From Blastopirellula marina (GTDB lineage: Bacteria > Planctomycetota > Planctomycetia > Pirellulales > Pirellulaceae), in contig NZ_PUIA01000017.1 in the NCBI RefSeq assembly GCF_002967715.1, positions 186,001 to 250,000 on the forward strand: a DNA stretch of 64,000 bases. The letters run 5' to 3'. Below the pieces are notes generated by a model. The model ran no database searches and was not told the origin of the DNA. It saw only the letters and a program-made list of their open reading frames with translations. The position numbers and the translations under genes are program-made. Below are positions 1 to 8,302 of the stretch, one piece after another. Within the stretch, counting starts at the first letter, position 1; each line of letters begins with the position of its first letter.

Positions 1-1
1 A

Positions 2-400
2 GAAGCCCACGTATTTCTATGCAACTGGTTTAAATCCTTTAGCGACCAGGAATACCACGAGATCTTCACGCACAAGGAAGACCACGCTGGCGAGATGGAA
101 ACCTCAATGATCCTGGCTTATCGGCCAGAGTTGGTCGCCAGACGACCAGACGGATCGTTCGACGCCGACTCCGGAGCAACCAGGTCGATGCAGATGAAGG
201 CACTCGAGCATGGCTGGGTTTCGATCACTCGCCCCTGGCACTTACTGACGACCAACAGCGGATCTGGCAATCCTCACGAGGCGACGGCCGAAAAAGGGGA
301 GCGACTTATGGAGCTGCTGGTCAGCCGCCTGGCCCCGTTTCTGGTACAACTTTCCCAGGCAGATGCAGACGAAAACTTCCCGTTCATCGTCGACGGATAG
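2..400 (+). CDS. Creatininase family protein, C-terminal part (5' end outside window)
   Basis: The reading frame is open from the window edge, so the gene starts upstream. The visible 132 residues contain DHAGEMETS, the HAGExETS-type signature of the creatininase (creatinine amidohydrolase-like) family, whose members are metal-dependent amidohydrolases. The Glu and His of this signature belong to the metal-binding/active-site region. The stop codon is followed by a short spacer and a tRNA gene. The substrate cannot be predicted, because most family members outside creatinine metabolism are uncharacterised or act on cyclic amides in cofactor pathways. Confidence 0.85.
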   Translation, partial: EAHVFLCNWFKSFSDQEYHEIFTHKEDHAGEMETSMILAYRPELVARRPDGSFDADSGATRSMQMKALEHGWVSITRPWHLLTTNSGSGNPHEATAEKGERLMELLVSRLAPFLVQLSQADADENFPFIVDG

Positions 401-451
401 TCGTAAATCATGAAATCGGTTGGTTTTGCAGAAATCAGCCGAACCGGCCAA

Positions 452-480
452 TTGACGAAACCCGGGGCGGCATTTAAGAT
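452..480 (+). promoter_or_regulatory. Sigma70-type promoter for tRNA-His
   Basis: TTGACG (452-457) and TAAGAT (475-480) are separated by exactly 17 bases, and the mature tRNA begins 16 bases after the -10 box. The match to the housekeeping consensus and its placement make it the likely tRNA promoter. Confidence 0.7.
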
Positions 481-496
481 AAGTCGCTTCGATTGT

Positions 497-571
497 GGTG
501 GGTATAGCTCAGCTGGTTAGAGCACTGGATTGTGGTTCCAGGGGTCGTGGGTTCGAATCCCTCTACCCACC
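497..571 (+). tRNA. tRNA-His (anticodon GTG)
   Basis: The cloverleaf can be drawn by hand. The acceptor stem GTGGGTA (498-504) pairs with TACCCAC (564-570). The D arm carries AGCTCAGCTGGTTAGAGC, the anticodon arm is CTGGA-TTGTGGT-TCCAG with anticodon GTG, and the T loop is GGTTCGAATCC. Position 497 is a G that can pair with C571, the extra G-1:C73 pair that identifies histidine tRNAs. The 3' CCA is not encoded and must be added by a nucleotidyltransferase. Confidence 0.95.
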
Positions 572-638
572 CTTTCTTTTCTTTGGTCGAGGGCCGATTG
601 GTTGCCCTCCCAAGTTCTTCGAGAGGCTTTCTTAGCCC

Positions 639-878
639 ATGTCGGATTCTTCGCAGCAACAAGTACCTGCTGGCCGTTATCGTCATTACAAAGGCCCTGA
701 GTACGTCGTGCTGGGCATTGCCCGGCATAGCGAGACCGAGGAGCCCATGGTCGTTTATCGCAAGGATTACGGCGATCAGAGCCTGTGGGTGAGGCCGCTG
801 GCCATGTTTGTTGAATCCGTGATCATCGAAGGCCAGGAAGAGCCTCGGTTTAAATACCTGGGACCTGCCGCGTTCTAA
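639..878 (+). CDS. DUF1653 domain protein
   Basis: This 79-residue protein is one DUF1653 domain from end to end. GRYRHYKGPEY, VLGIARHSETEEPMVVYR, LWVRPLAMF and PRFKYLG are all typical of the family. Family members are small soluble proteins, often beta-rich, with no established biochemical role. It lies 67 bases after the tRNA and is followed by an intrinsic terminator. Length is normal for a stand-alone DUF1653 protein. Confidence 0.85.
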   Translation: MSDSSQQQVPAGRYRHYKGPEYVVLGIARHSETEEPMVVYRKDYGDQSLWVRPLAMFVESVIIEGQEEPRFKYLGPAAF

Positions 879-934
879 GCATCCCTTAATAGCGGAACCA
901 TTTTTTGTTGTGGATCCATGGATCGGCGCATGAA

Positions 935-966
935 AAAAGCCTGAGACCTTTCGATCTCAGGCTTTT
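935..966. terminator. Bidirectional intrinsic terminator
   Basis: AAAAGCCTGAGA and TCTCAGGCTTTT form a perfect 12-bp stem with an 8-base loop. It lies between the convergent DUF1653 and YTV genes, with A/T tracts on both sides, so it can serve both. Confidence 0.85.
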
Positions 967-998
967 GGATTTCGATCTAATCAGGCGTAAGCCGAAGC

Positions 999-2609
999 TT
1001 AGGTACCGCAGCTGCTGCAAGCAGGAGCACACGAGCTGGTGCCGCAAGCTGGAACCTGGATGGTCTTAGGAACCATCTTGCAAACCGGAACCTGAACTTC
1101 TTCAGTTACGGTGTGTGGAACCATAACGGTGTACGTGCGAACCTTGTCTTCGTACACGGTCTTGTAGGTCGTAACCGGAACTTCCTTCGTGCGGGTTTCG
1201 GTATTGCAGACCATGTACTTCACTTCCTTGGTCATGGTTTCCGGAACCATCTTGCACACCTGGTAGGTGTACTCTTTTGCCGTTGGAACGCACTCGGTGT
1301 ACGAAACTTCCTTCTGCTTGGTTTCGGTAACCATGTTGCACACCTGGTAGGTGTACTCACGCGTTTCCGGAACACATTCGGTGTACGAGACTTCTTTCTG
1401 CTTGGTCTCGGTCACGTAGTTGCAGACCTGGTAGGTGTATTCACGAGTTTCGGGAACACAAACCTTGTGCTTGACTTCCTTGGTCAGCGTTTCAGGAACC
1501 ATCTTGCACACCTGGTAGGTGTACTCTTGAGTTTCTGGACGGCAAACCATGTGCTTGACTTCCTTCTGCTTGGTCTCGGTGACCATGTTGCAGACCTTGT
1601 AAGTCGAAGTACGTTCTTCTGGCTTCATAACGCACACGGTGTAGGTGTACGGAACTTCTTCCGTAACTTGCTTCATGACCGTGCATTCGTAGGCTTCTTC
1701 GACAACGTTAGGAACCCAAACCTTGCAGGCAGTTGGGCAACCGCAGCAGTCGGTGCTGCACTTGGTTTGCCAGCAACCACGATCAACGCAGCGGGTCTTG
1801 GTAACGGTTTCTGGAACCATCTTGCACACGGTCTTGGTACCGGTGCGTTCTTCCTGGTGAGGAACCATCACGGTGCAAGTCTTGGTCTTGGTTTCCCAAA
1901 CTGGCTTGCTAACCGTGTAGTCGACAACCTTGGTTTCCCAATCTTGAACCATCACGGTCTTGGTACCGGTCTTGGTTTCATAGACTGGCTTGCAAACGGT
2001 GTATTCAACCGTCTTGGTTTCCCAGGTTGGAACCATAACCGTCTTAGTACCGGTCTTGGTTTCGTAGACTGGCTTCTTAACGCAGTAGTCAACCATCTTC
2101 GTCTTGGTCACAGGAACCATAACCGTTTTGGTACCGGTCTTGGTTTCGTAGACGGGCTTCTGGACGCAGTAGTCGACCATCTTCGTCTTGGTTACGGGGA
2201 CCATGACCGTTTTCGTGCCGGTCTTGGTTTCGTATACAGGCTTGTTCACCGTGTATTCAACGAGCTTGGTTTCCCAAGTCGGAACAGTCACGGTGTACTC
2301 TTTGGTGACGTAGCTGGTTTCTGGAACGCGCTTGCAGACCTTGTAGGTTTGCTCCCGAGTTTCGGGCGTGCAAACAGTCTTGGTCACGGTGCGAGTTTCC
2401 ATCACCGTCGTCGGTACCATGACGGTCTTTTCGACCATCGTTACAGGTGCGGCTTCACCGCACGAAGAACAAGAGGCCGTGCCACACCCAGTGTCACAGC
2501 TGGTTGCACATGGCGCCGCACACGCATTGCAGTGGCGCCGACCGGCTTCCGCAAACTGCGGAATGCTCAAGAAGGTCATCGTAAGAACTAACACAACACG
2601 GAGCATCAT
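999..2609 (-). CDS. YTV-repeat cysteine-rich cell-wall protein
   Basis: The protein of about 536 residues has a signal peptide (hydrophobic VVLVLTMTFLSIPQFAEA) and is then almost entirely short repeats of the planctomycete YTV type (Pfam YTV). Such proteins were reported as abundant cell-wall proteins in Rhodopirellula. The N-terminal half repeats a 28-residue unit around KPVYETKTGTKTVMVP. The C-terminal half repeats a different 28-residue unit around ETREYTYQVCNMVTETKQK. Cysteine clusters sit after the signal peptide, in the middle (CVDRGCWQTKCSTDCCGC) and at the C-terminus, and nearly every repeat carries one or two Cys, suggesting disulfide cross-linking. The upstream TTG is possible, but the ATG at 2609 sits 7 bases after a GGGGGA ribosome site and was chosen. 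Confidence 0.85.
   Translation of the reverse strand: MMLRVVLVLTMTFLSIPQFAEAGRRHCNACAAPCATSCDTGCGTASCSSCGEAAPVTMVEKTVMVPTTVMETRTVTKTVCTPETREQTYKVCKRVPETSYVTKEYTVTVPTWETKLVEYTVNKPVYETKTGTKTVMVPVTKTKMVDYCVQKPVYETKTGTKTVMVPVTKTKMVDYCVKKPVYETKTGTKTVMVPTWETKTVEYTVCKPVYETKTGTKTVMVQDWETKVVDYTVSKPVWETKTKTCTVMVPHQEERTGTKTVCKMVPETVTKTRCVDRGCWQTKCSTDCCGCPTACKVWVPNVVEEAYECTVMKQVTEEVPYTYTVCVMKPEERTSTYKVCNMVTETKQKEVKHMVCRPETQEYTYQVCKMVPETLTKEVKHKVCVPETREYTYQVCNYVTETKQKEVSYTECVPETREYTYQVCNMVTETKQKEVSYTECVPTAKEYTYQVCKMVPETMTKEVKYMVCNTETRTKEVPVTTYKTVYEDKVRTYTVMVPHTVTEEVQVPVCKMVPKTIQVPACGTSSCAPACSSCGT
1190..1640 (-). repeat. 28-codon tandem repeats, C-terminal YTV block
   Basis: About five 84-bp units encode variants of ETxEYTYQVCxMVxETxxKEVxxxxCVP. 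Units are strongly similar at the DNA level, for example the recurring CACACCTGGTAGGTGTACTC, which implies recent duplication or gene conversion. Confidence 0.8.
1860..2255 (-). repeat. 28-codon tandem repeats, N-terminal YTV block
   Basis: About five 84-bp units encode variants of KPVYETKTGTKTVMVPxxxTKxVDYxV. The plus-strand sequence ACCGGTCTTGGTTTC recurs in several units. This block differs in sequence from the C-terminal block but has the same unit length. Confidence 0.8.
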
Positions 2610-2888
2610 CAATCTTTCCCCCAGAAACTTTCTGAAAACAAGTGGGCTTTAAGGGCGTCTCACCCGACGCCTCTTTAACAGTAGGTCATTCATCAGCTTT
2701 AACTGGCAAAGTTCGATTCTAACGGTTGCACTACCCAGGTTGAATTAGGTTCTTGTGTATTTTAGGCAAAATATATAAGCAACCTGGACAAGCAACCTGA
2801 GGGAGGGGCTGATTCCTTGGTTGCCGAGTGTTATCAACAACACAGAAGATTTCTCCCTCGCAAACTGCCCGGTTGAGGACATCCTACT

Positions 2889-3815
2889 GTGCGTGCCAAA
2901 CGAACATGTTGCGTCATCATCTCCGCGTTAGGACTCCTCGCCGTGGCCTGTGGGATCACTGCATCCGTCGTGCCAACACTGCTCCCAAGTCTAGTATTCA
3001 CAACGATTTTTGCACTATTGGCGATCGCTATTACGGCGGCCATGTTACTGGCCTTACGCCCTGGCAGCGATGGCCAGGCCCAAGGACAAATCGATGTCCC
3101 TTCCGAGAATTTACAGCTGAAGATCGAGCTCGATACACTCCGTCATCTGCATGCCGAGTTGCTGGAAGATAAAGCTTTTCTACAGTTCATGAGGGCCGAC
3201 CAGGACCACGAACAGCAATTACTGGCCCTCGACCTGCACGACTTAAGTTTGCCGAATTTGACGTCCGCCCTTTTCCAATTGGAAACCCTCAATCAACGAC
3301 TGGACACAGACGGGGACACGCTGGACGGAACGATCGACCTGATTCGGGACAGCCTGTATCAGACTCGACGCGTCATGAACTGCCTGTCACCATCGTTAGT
3401 TCAAGATGAAGGAGTCATCGCCAGCATGCAACGCCTGGCCGATCGCTTAGAGGCATCGGTCGACCGCGTCCACTTTCATCACGATGTCGAATTCGACCGG
3501 CTCACCCCTTTGAGCGAGTGCGCGCTGATTCAATTGGTTCGCGAGGTACTCGATCAAACACGCCGTAACCGCTTCGCCCAGAATATTGAACTGGAACTCA
3601 TTCAAGAGGACGACCTGCTACGCTTGTCGATCTCGGATGACGGCCATGGCAACCTGGTTGACAGCACCCGGCTCCAACAGTGCCTGGAGATTCTGTCGGG
3701 GCATCCAACCCCACCTCATCAATCGGCCACAGGGAACGTGTTGCGGGTAGATTTTTCCGTCACCGATTTGACTCAATCGGACACGATCAAGGAAAAATCG
3801 CGAGCATTCAGTTGA
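2889..3815 (+). CDS. NarX/LiaS-like sensor histidine kinase with degenerate ATP-binding domain
   Basis: GTG start. Residues 8-55 form two hydrophobic segments with almost no loop. Residues 75-110 look helical. DLHD at 115-118 followed by a hydrophobic helix matches the HisKA_3 phosphoacceptor box, with His117 as candidate. The rest resembles a HATPase_c domain: ALIQLVREVLDQ aligns with the N box (normally EALTN) and DDGHG with the G1 box. The N-box Asn is Gln here and no GLGL-type G2 box is visible, so ATP binding may be lost or altered. No response regulator is adjacent; lutA follows 91 bases downstream. It may be a pseudokinase-type partner or an orphan sensor. Confidence 0.6.
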   Translation: MRAKRTCCVIISALGLLAVACGITASVVPTLLPSLVFTTIFALLAIAITAAMLLALRPGSDGQAQGQIDVPSENLQLKIELDTLRHLHAELLEDKAFLQFMRADQDHEQQLLALDLHDLSLPNLTSALFQLETLNQRLDTDGDTLDGTIDLIRDSLYQTRRVMNCLSPSLVQDEGVIASMQRLADRLEASVDRVHFHHDVEFDRLTPLSECALIQLVREVLDQTRRNRFAQNIELELIQEDDLLRLSISDDGHGNLVDSTRLQQCLEILSGHPTPPHQSATGNVLRVDFSVTDLTQSDTIKEKSRAFS

Positions 3816-3906
3816 TCCGCGTCGGAAAGATCGGCTAAGCGGTTATACTGTTAAGCATCTGCCTGCCCCGGTTTAGCTCCTTCGAGTCCCCTGCTCTTTA
3901 GTTATC

Positions 3907-4656
3907 ATGCGCGTCGCCCTTTTCGTTCCTTGCTACATCGATCAACTCTACCCGCGTGTGGCGATGGCCACCTTAGATCTGTTAGAGCAACTCGGAGTCG
4001 ATGTTGATTTTCCGGAAGCGCAAACATGCTGTGGGCAGCCGATGCTCAACAGCGGCTGCGACACCGATGCGTTACCGCTGGCCGAGCGGTTTGTCGAGAT
4101 CTTCTCTGGCTTCGATGCCGTCGTCTGCCCCAGTGGCAGCTGTGTGTCGATGGTGAAGAATCACTACCATCATCTGCTGCACGACAATGCCAGGTACGAA
4201 ACCCTCCGCACTCAAGTTTACGAATTGTGCGAGTTCCTGGTGGATGTGCTGAAGGTCGACGCACTGCCGGTAAAGTTTCCATACAAAGTAGGGCTCCATT
4301 CCAGCTGCCATGGCTTGCGTGAACTTCGTCTGGCCAGCGACAGCGAATTGAACATCCCCGAATTCAACAAGCCTAAACAACTACTCGCCCTGCTCGAAGG
4401 AGTTGAGTTCGCCGAGTTGAAACGTAAGGACGAATGCTGTGGCTTTGGCGGCACGTTTGCGGTTTCAGAAGAAGCGGTGAGCTGCACCATGGGGCGCGAC
4501 CGAATCGCCGACCACTTGCAAGCCGGCACACAAGTTCTGACTGCCGGCGACATGTCGTGTTTGATGCACCTGGCCGGACTTATTAAACGCGACAAGCAGC
4601 CCATCCGCGTCATGCATATCGCCGAGATCCTCGCCGGATACGAGGTACCCCAATGA
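3907..4656 (+). CDS. lutA: Lactate utilization protein LutA (Fe-S oxidoreductase subunit)
   Basis: The 249-residue protein is made of two cysteine-rich CCG domains. Visible Cys motifs are CCGQPMLNSGC, SCHGLRE, DECCGFGGTF and a final CLMHL, as in LutA/YkgE. LutABC proteins form a cytoplasmic iron-sulfur complex that oxidises L-lactate to pyruvate. The gene is first in a tight lutABC operon: its stop overlaps the lutB start by 4 bases, which indicates translational coupling. Length is normal for LutA. Confidence 0.93.
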   Translation: MRVALFVPCYIDQLYPRVAMATLDLLEQLGVDVDFPEAQTCCGQPMLNSGCDTDALPLAERFVEIFSGFDAVVCPSGSCVSMVKNHYHHLLHDNARYETLRTQVYELCEFLVDVLKVDALPVKFPYKVGLHSSCHGLRELRLASDSELNIPEFNKPKQLLALLEGVEFAELKRKDECCGFGGTFAVSEEAVSCTMGRDRIADHLQAGTQVLTAGDMSCLMHLAGLIKRDKQPIRVMHIAEILAGYEVPQ

Positions 4657-6047
4657 GCGCTATTAAAAGCTACGATCACCCGACCAACGCCGATCAGTTC
4701 AACAAGGACCAGGCTCGCACCCATTGGCATGACTCGTCGTTGTGGTTCATCCGTGAGAAACGGGACCGCATGTCCAAAAGCTTGCCGGAGTGGGAAACGT
4801 TGCGTACGTGTGCTTCGCAGATCAAGGCCCACACCGTCAGCAAGCTGGCCGACTACCTGGAAGAATTCGAGAAAAACGCCACGGCCCGTGGTGCAACCGT
4901 CCACTGGGCGAAAGATGCAGAAGAGCACAATCGCATCGTGCTGGAGATCCTGCAGAAGCACCAGACCAAACGGATCGTCAAATCGAAATCGATGCTCACC
5001 GAAGAATGCCACTTAAATCCGTGGCTCGAGAAGCACGGCATCGAGGTGGTCGATACCGACTTGGGAGAACGTATCGTTCAACTGCGGAACGAGCCCCCGT
5101 CGCACATCGTGATGCCGGCCATTCACTTGAAGAAGGAAGATGTCAGCAATACGTTCCATGAGCACCTTCAAACCGAACAAGGCAACTACGATCCGAACTA
5201 CCTGACCGAATCGGCACGCCAGCACCTGCGACAAAAGTTCTGCCAGGCCGATGCCGGCATTACCGGCGTGAACTTTGCCATCGCCGAGACAGGCGGCTTT
5301 GTCGTTTGCACCAACGAAGGAAACGCTGACCTGGGTGTTTCGCTGCCGAAAGTGCACATTGCCTGCATGGGTATCGAAAAGCTTATTCCCAAGGTCGATC
5401 ACCTCAGCATCTTCCTGCGACTGTTGGCTCGTAGCGCGACGGGGCAACCGATCACGACCTACTCTTCGCACTTCCATGGCCCGATTGAAGGTGGTGAACT
5501 GCATATCGTTTTGGTCGACAACGGCCGCAGCAAGCTGATGAACAGCGACGACTATCGCAACTCGCTGAAGTGCATTCGCTGTGGTGCGTGCATGAACACG
5601 TGCCCGGTCTATCGACGTAGCGGCGGCCATAGTTACGCGGCCACCGTTCCCGGACCGATTGGTTCCATTCTCAATCCCCTGCGTGACGCGAAGCACCACA
5701 AGACCCTGCCGTTTGCATGCACGCTTTGTGGCAGCTGCAGCGATGTCTGTCCAGTGAAAATCAACCTGCACGAACAGCTCCTGACGCTTCGCACCGAAGT
5801 GAAAAACCAGAAGCAGTTACCGATATCGAAGACGTTGCCGATGCAGATTGCGTCTTTCGTGTTTCAGCGTCCCAAGTTATTTGCGTGGCTCGGAGGTGTC
5901 GGCAAGTTCTTCCTGCGAACGATGCCTCGATTCCTGATCTACAACGCGATGAACCCATGGGGACGCAACCGCGAGATGCCGGAAGCTCCGCCGGAAAGCT
6001 TTCGTAAGCAGTACGCCCAGCGCGTGAAGAAGAAAAGCGACAAGTGA
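4653..6047 (+). CDS. lutB: Lactate utilization protein LutB (ferredoxin-like Fe-S subunit)
   Basis: The 464-residue protein has a large N-terminal LUD-type domain. After it come two 4Fe-4S motifs, CIRCGACMNTCPVY and CTLCGSCSDVCPV, at roughly residues 308-322 and 351-366. This is the LutB/YkgF architecture. It is the electron-transfer subunit of the lactate oxidising complex and lies in the middle of the operon, overlapping lutA and lutC by 4 bases each. The start ATG is fixed by the overlap with the lutA stop. Confidence 0.93.
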   Translation: MSAIKSYDHPTNADQFNKDQARTHWHDSSLWFIREKRDRMSKSLPEWETLRTCASQIKAHTVSKLADYLEEFEKNATARGATVHWAKDAEEHNRIVLEILQKHQTKRIVKSKSMLTEECHLNPWLEKHGIEVVDTDLGERIVQLRNEPPSHIVMPAIHLKKEDVSNTFHEHLQTEQGNYDPNYLTESARQHLRQKFCQADAGITGVNFAIAETGGFVVCTNEGNADLGVSLPKVHIACMGIEKLIPKVDHLSIFLRLLARSATGQPITTYSSHFHGPIEGGELHIVLVDNGRSKLMNSDDYRNSLKCIRCGACMNTCPVYRRSGGHSYAATVPGPIGSILNPLRDAKHHKTLPFACTLCGSCSDVCPVKINLHEQLLTLRTEVKNQKQLPISKTLPMQIASFVFQRPKLFAWLGGVGKFFLRTMPRFLIYNAMNPWGRNREMPEAPPESFRKQYAQRVKKKSDK

Positions 6048-6652
6048 TGAGCAGCAAAGATCAAATCTTGAAATCGGTCCGCAACCAGTTGGTCCCTTCG
6101 GCCGACTTGCCGAGCCTGGATCAGGACTGGATTCAATACGACGATGCCGTGGCCCACTTCGGTGATGTTCTGCAGGCAGTCGGCGGAACGGCGATCGCCG
6201 TGGAAGGGATCGACGGCCTGACCGAAGAGCTTGCCAAGATCCCGGCATATACCGCAGCCAAGAAGACTGTCAGCTGCATTGACGGCCTCGTTGGTACCGT
6301 GGACCTTGATCGCGTGGAAGATCCGCACGAACTGGAAGATATCGACTACGCGGTTCTGCCAGGCGAGTTCGCCGTGGCGGAGAATGCAGCCGTTTGGGTG
6401 ACTGATACTAAGTTGCGTCACCGCGTAATCGCATTCATCCCACAGCACATCTGCCTGGTCATTCACTGCCCCGATGGCAACGTAGAGAAGGCTGTGGTGC
6501 ATAACATGGCCGAGGCCTATCAGCGGCTAACGTGGAGCCGAAACGAGTTCGGCTGCTTTATCTCCGGTCCTTCCAAGACGGCTGACATCGAGCAATCGCT
6601 CGTTATCGGAGCCCATGGTGCGCGTTCGCTTCACGTCTTTTTTGTTATCTGA
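6044..6652 (+). CDS. lutC: Lactate utilization protein LutC (LUD domain)
   Basis: The 202-residue LUD-domain protein ends with GPSKTADIEQSLVIGAHGAR, the conserved C-terminal signature of LutC/YkgG, so the reading frame is genuine to its end. It is the third subunit of the lactate oxidation complex, and its ATG overlaps the lutB stop by 4 bases. It is slightly shorter than E. coli YkgG (about 230 residues). The last 126 bases are also covered by a gene on the other strand. Confidence 0.92.
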   Translation: MMSSKDQILKSVRNQLVPSADLPSLDQDWIQYDDAVAHFGDVLQAVGGTAIAVEGIDGLTEELAKIPAYTAAKKTVSCIDGLVGTVDLDRVEDPHELEDIDYAVLPGEFAVAENAAVWVTDTKLRHRVIAFIPQHICLVIHCPDGNVEKAVVHNMAEAYQRLTWSRNEFGCFISGPSKTADIEQSLVIGAHGARSLHVFFVI

Positions 6653-7396
6653 ACGTGCGGCCTCGCTGACGTCTTCAGTACGCTTCTTCCGTGGCGCACG
6701 CTCTTGGTCGACCTTTTCGTCTCGCTTTTGCTTGGTGAGCGCCACGTCAGAAGGCTCACGACGCCGCTCTTCCCACCGCTGACGACGACGATTCCACTCT
6801 TCCAACTGCTCTGGCGTCAAATGTCGTCGACCATCCCAACCGCGTCCTCGATCGTCGGCATGGCGTGGGCGCGGAGAACCATCGTGCCAATCCCACTCCG
6901 GAGCATTCTCAAATGTTTCACTATCGACCATCGCGATCTGCTCGGCCGTCACCTGATAGTGCAAAATCTCGGACTGGCGGCGGTTGTCGGGAACACTGCG
7001 AATCACTTCCAACATCGCGTAACCGTCTTGAGGGCTCAAATGGGTGCTGCGGATAGCTCCCACATCGGTTGCGACCTGGCGGTCGACGATACGGTTCCAC
7101 TTGTCGACCAGGACCAGTTCCTGGCGATTGGTTGACTTGTCTTTTGATTGTTCGAGATTGGTCAGCACGTACACTTGGCAATCGTCTCCGTATTCGGAAA
7201 CGAAATCGGCTTTGAGCCGCACATTGTATTTGATCGGCCCCCACAGCGAATCTCGCGGCATGCTATAAGCAAGGTACTGCTTCTGGAAGTAAGCCAGATA
7301 ACCAGGGCCGTGCATGTAAGCCAACGCACTAAAGAGAACTAACCCAGGCAAAATCACTTGCGTAATTCTGGTCCAGGTCGATTCCTTAAGGATCAT
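6527..7396 (-). CDS. Unrecognised membrane-anchored protein with charged C-terminal tail
   Basis: I do not recognise this 289-residue protein. It has one hydrophobic segment near the N-terminus (VILPGLVLFSALAYMHGPGYLAYF), then a compact region with conserved-looking hydrophobic strands (QVYVLTNL, ELVLVDKWNRIV). From about residue 165 it is very rich in Arg, Glu, Asp and Lys and probably disordered. The ATG at 7396 follows an AGAGAG element and is preferred over an upstream TTG. The last 42 codons lie antisense to lutC, whose coding there is certain, so the tail of this protein may be under little selection. Confidence 0.55.
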   Translation of the reverse strand: MILKESTWTRITQVILPGLVLFSALAYMHGPGYLAYFQKQYLAYSMPRDSLWGPIKYNVRLKADFVSEYGDDCQVYVLTNLEQSKDKSTNRQELVLVDKWNRIVDRQVATDVGAIRSTHLSPQDGYAMLEVIRSVPDNRRQSEILHYQVTAEQIAMVDSETFENAPEWDWHDGSPRPRHADDRGRGWDGRRHLTPEQLEEWNRRRQRWEERRREPSDVALTKQKRDEKVDQERAPRKKRTEDVSEAARSDNKKDVKRTRTMGSDNERLLDVSRLGRTGDKAAELVSAPR

Positions 7397-7572
7397 ACTC
7401 GTACTCTCTCTGTCTGTTCTGTTCCGGGGTGAGAACGGCAAAGGTAGGATTTTGGGGCCGCTCTAAAAGAATCAACCGCGCACAAGCGTGCAGGTATCGC
7501 TCTTCTCGTCACGATTTTCGCGGAATCTGCAAACTGGTCAAGTAATTCGTATGCTTACGAATATAGATGAGG

Positions 7573-7902
7573 CTAAAGTGCAACGCCTAAATCGCCAGCA
7601 CGCTTTTTCATAGCGGCCTCGAAATAGTAGAAACGGCGTCCTTTTTCGAACCGGAGAGCCCACTGAAAGGTCGAATAGACCAGCTTCAGCGAGATCCGAT
7701 CCAGCTGAACGAGCAGGACAATACGTTCAATAAAGTCGAAGTGCTCAGGAAGGCGAGCATATAGGCCCTTTTCAAGCGTCTCCTGTAAATTGGGCACATC
7801 GGCTGCGTCGAGCCGAGACGGTGCGAGCCACGTTTGTCCAAGCGCATAGGCACCACCCAGAGCAAAACTACCGGCAATCCATTTCAGCATTCGACGTCGC
7901 AT
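7573..7902 (-). CDS. Small membrane-anchored protein of unknown function
   Basis: About 109 residues. A strong ribosome site AAAGGAGG lies directly before two consecutive ATG codons (7905 and 7902); the second has the better spacing. The N-terminus is basic (MRRRMLKW) and followed by a hydrophobic stretch IAGSFALGGAYALGQ, so it is a signal anchor. The remainder is amphipathic helix (ERIVLLVQLDRISLKLVYSTFQWALRF is a clear example region). I do not recognise the family. It is transcribed alone, toward the previous gene. Confidence 0.6.
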   Translation of the reverse strand: MRRRMLKWIAGSFALGGAYALGQTWLAPSRLDAADVPNLQETLEKGLYARLPEHFDFIERIVLLVQLDRISLKLVYSTFQWALRFEKGRRFYYFEAAMKKRAGDLGVAL

Positions 7903-7905
7903 CAT

Positions 7906-8302
7906 CCGCCTCCTTTGGCATCGAAAAAATTCGGGCGCGATACGTACCAAATCTTCGGCTCCCCTGGCAAGACCAACAGCCAATAGAATTCCGCTAGCAA
8001 ACGCTTGCGGCCTGACAATGCAAGTTTATCCACCACTATTTGATGCAAAAGTGGCAAAGCTTGACATTACAATTTGAAAGCGTCATACTGCCGTGAAAGG
8101 CTTGTTATTGAGGGGTTTATCCTAACAGGCCTCCGGTTTGAGGACCGCGCTATCCCCGCAAGCGCTGGCTACCCAGTTAGAGAGAACCTCGTCTCTCGTA
8201 TGTCATCTCCCACTTGGTGACAGCTTTGGGTTGTCCTACCTCCGCTCGCTTACCAGCACACATGTGGTGGTATACGTCCCAATTTGACCAAGGAGCATTC
8301 CC
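7906..8302. other. Intergenic region with long 5' leader of the DUF1501 gene
   Basis: No coding potential seen. It holds a good sigma70-like promoter at 8061-8089, which would give a leader of roughly 205 bases before the DUF1501 ATG. Within the leader, 8098-8107 and 8123-8132 can pair (AGGCTTGTTA with TAACAGGCCT, one T-G pair). Confidence 0.5.
8061..8089 (+). promoter_or_regulatory. Sigma70-type promoter upstream of DUF1501 gene
   Basis: A perfect -35 box TTGACA (8061-8066), a 17-base spacer and CATACT (8084-8089). The start site would be near 8096. Confidence 0.55.

Noticed and set aside
1113-2591. A 492-codon open frame on the plus strand opposite the YTV gene
   Set aside because: It is a by-product of the repetitive, codon-restricted YTV gene. 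Its translation is a low-complexity mirror of the repeats with no family features and no ribosome site, while the minus-strand protein has a signal peptide and YTV repeats.
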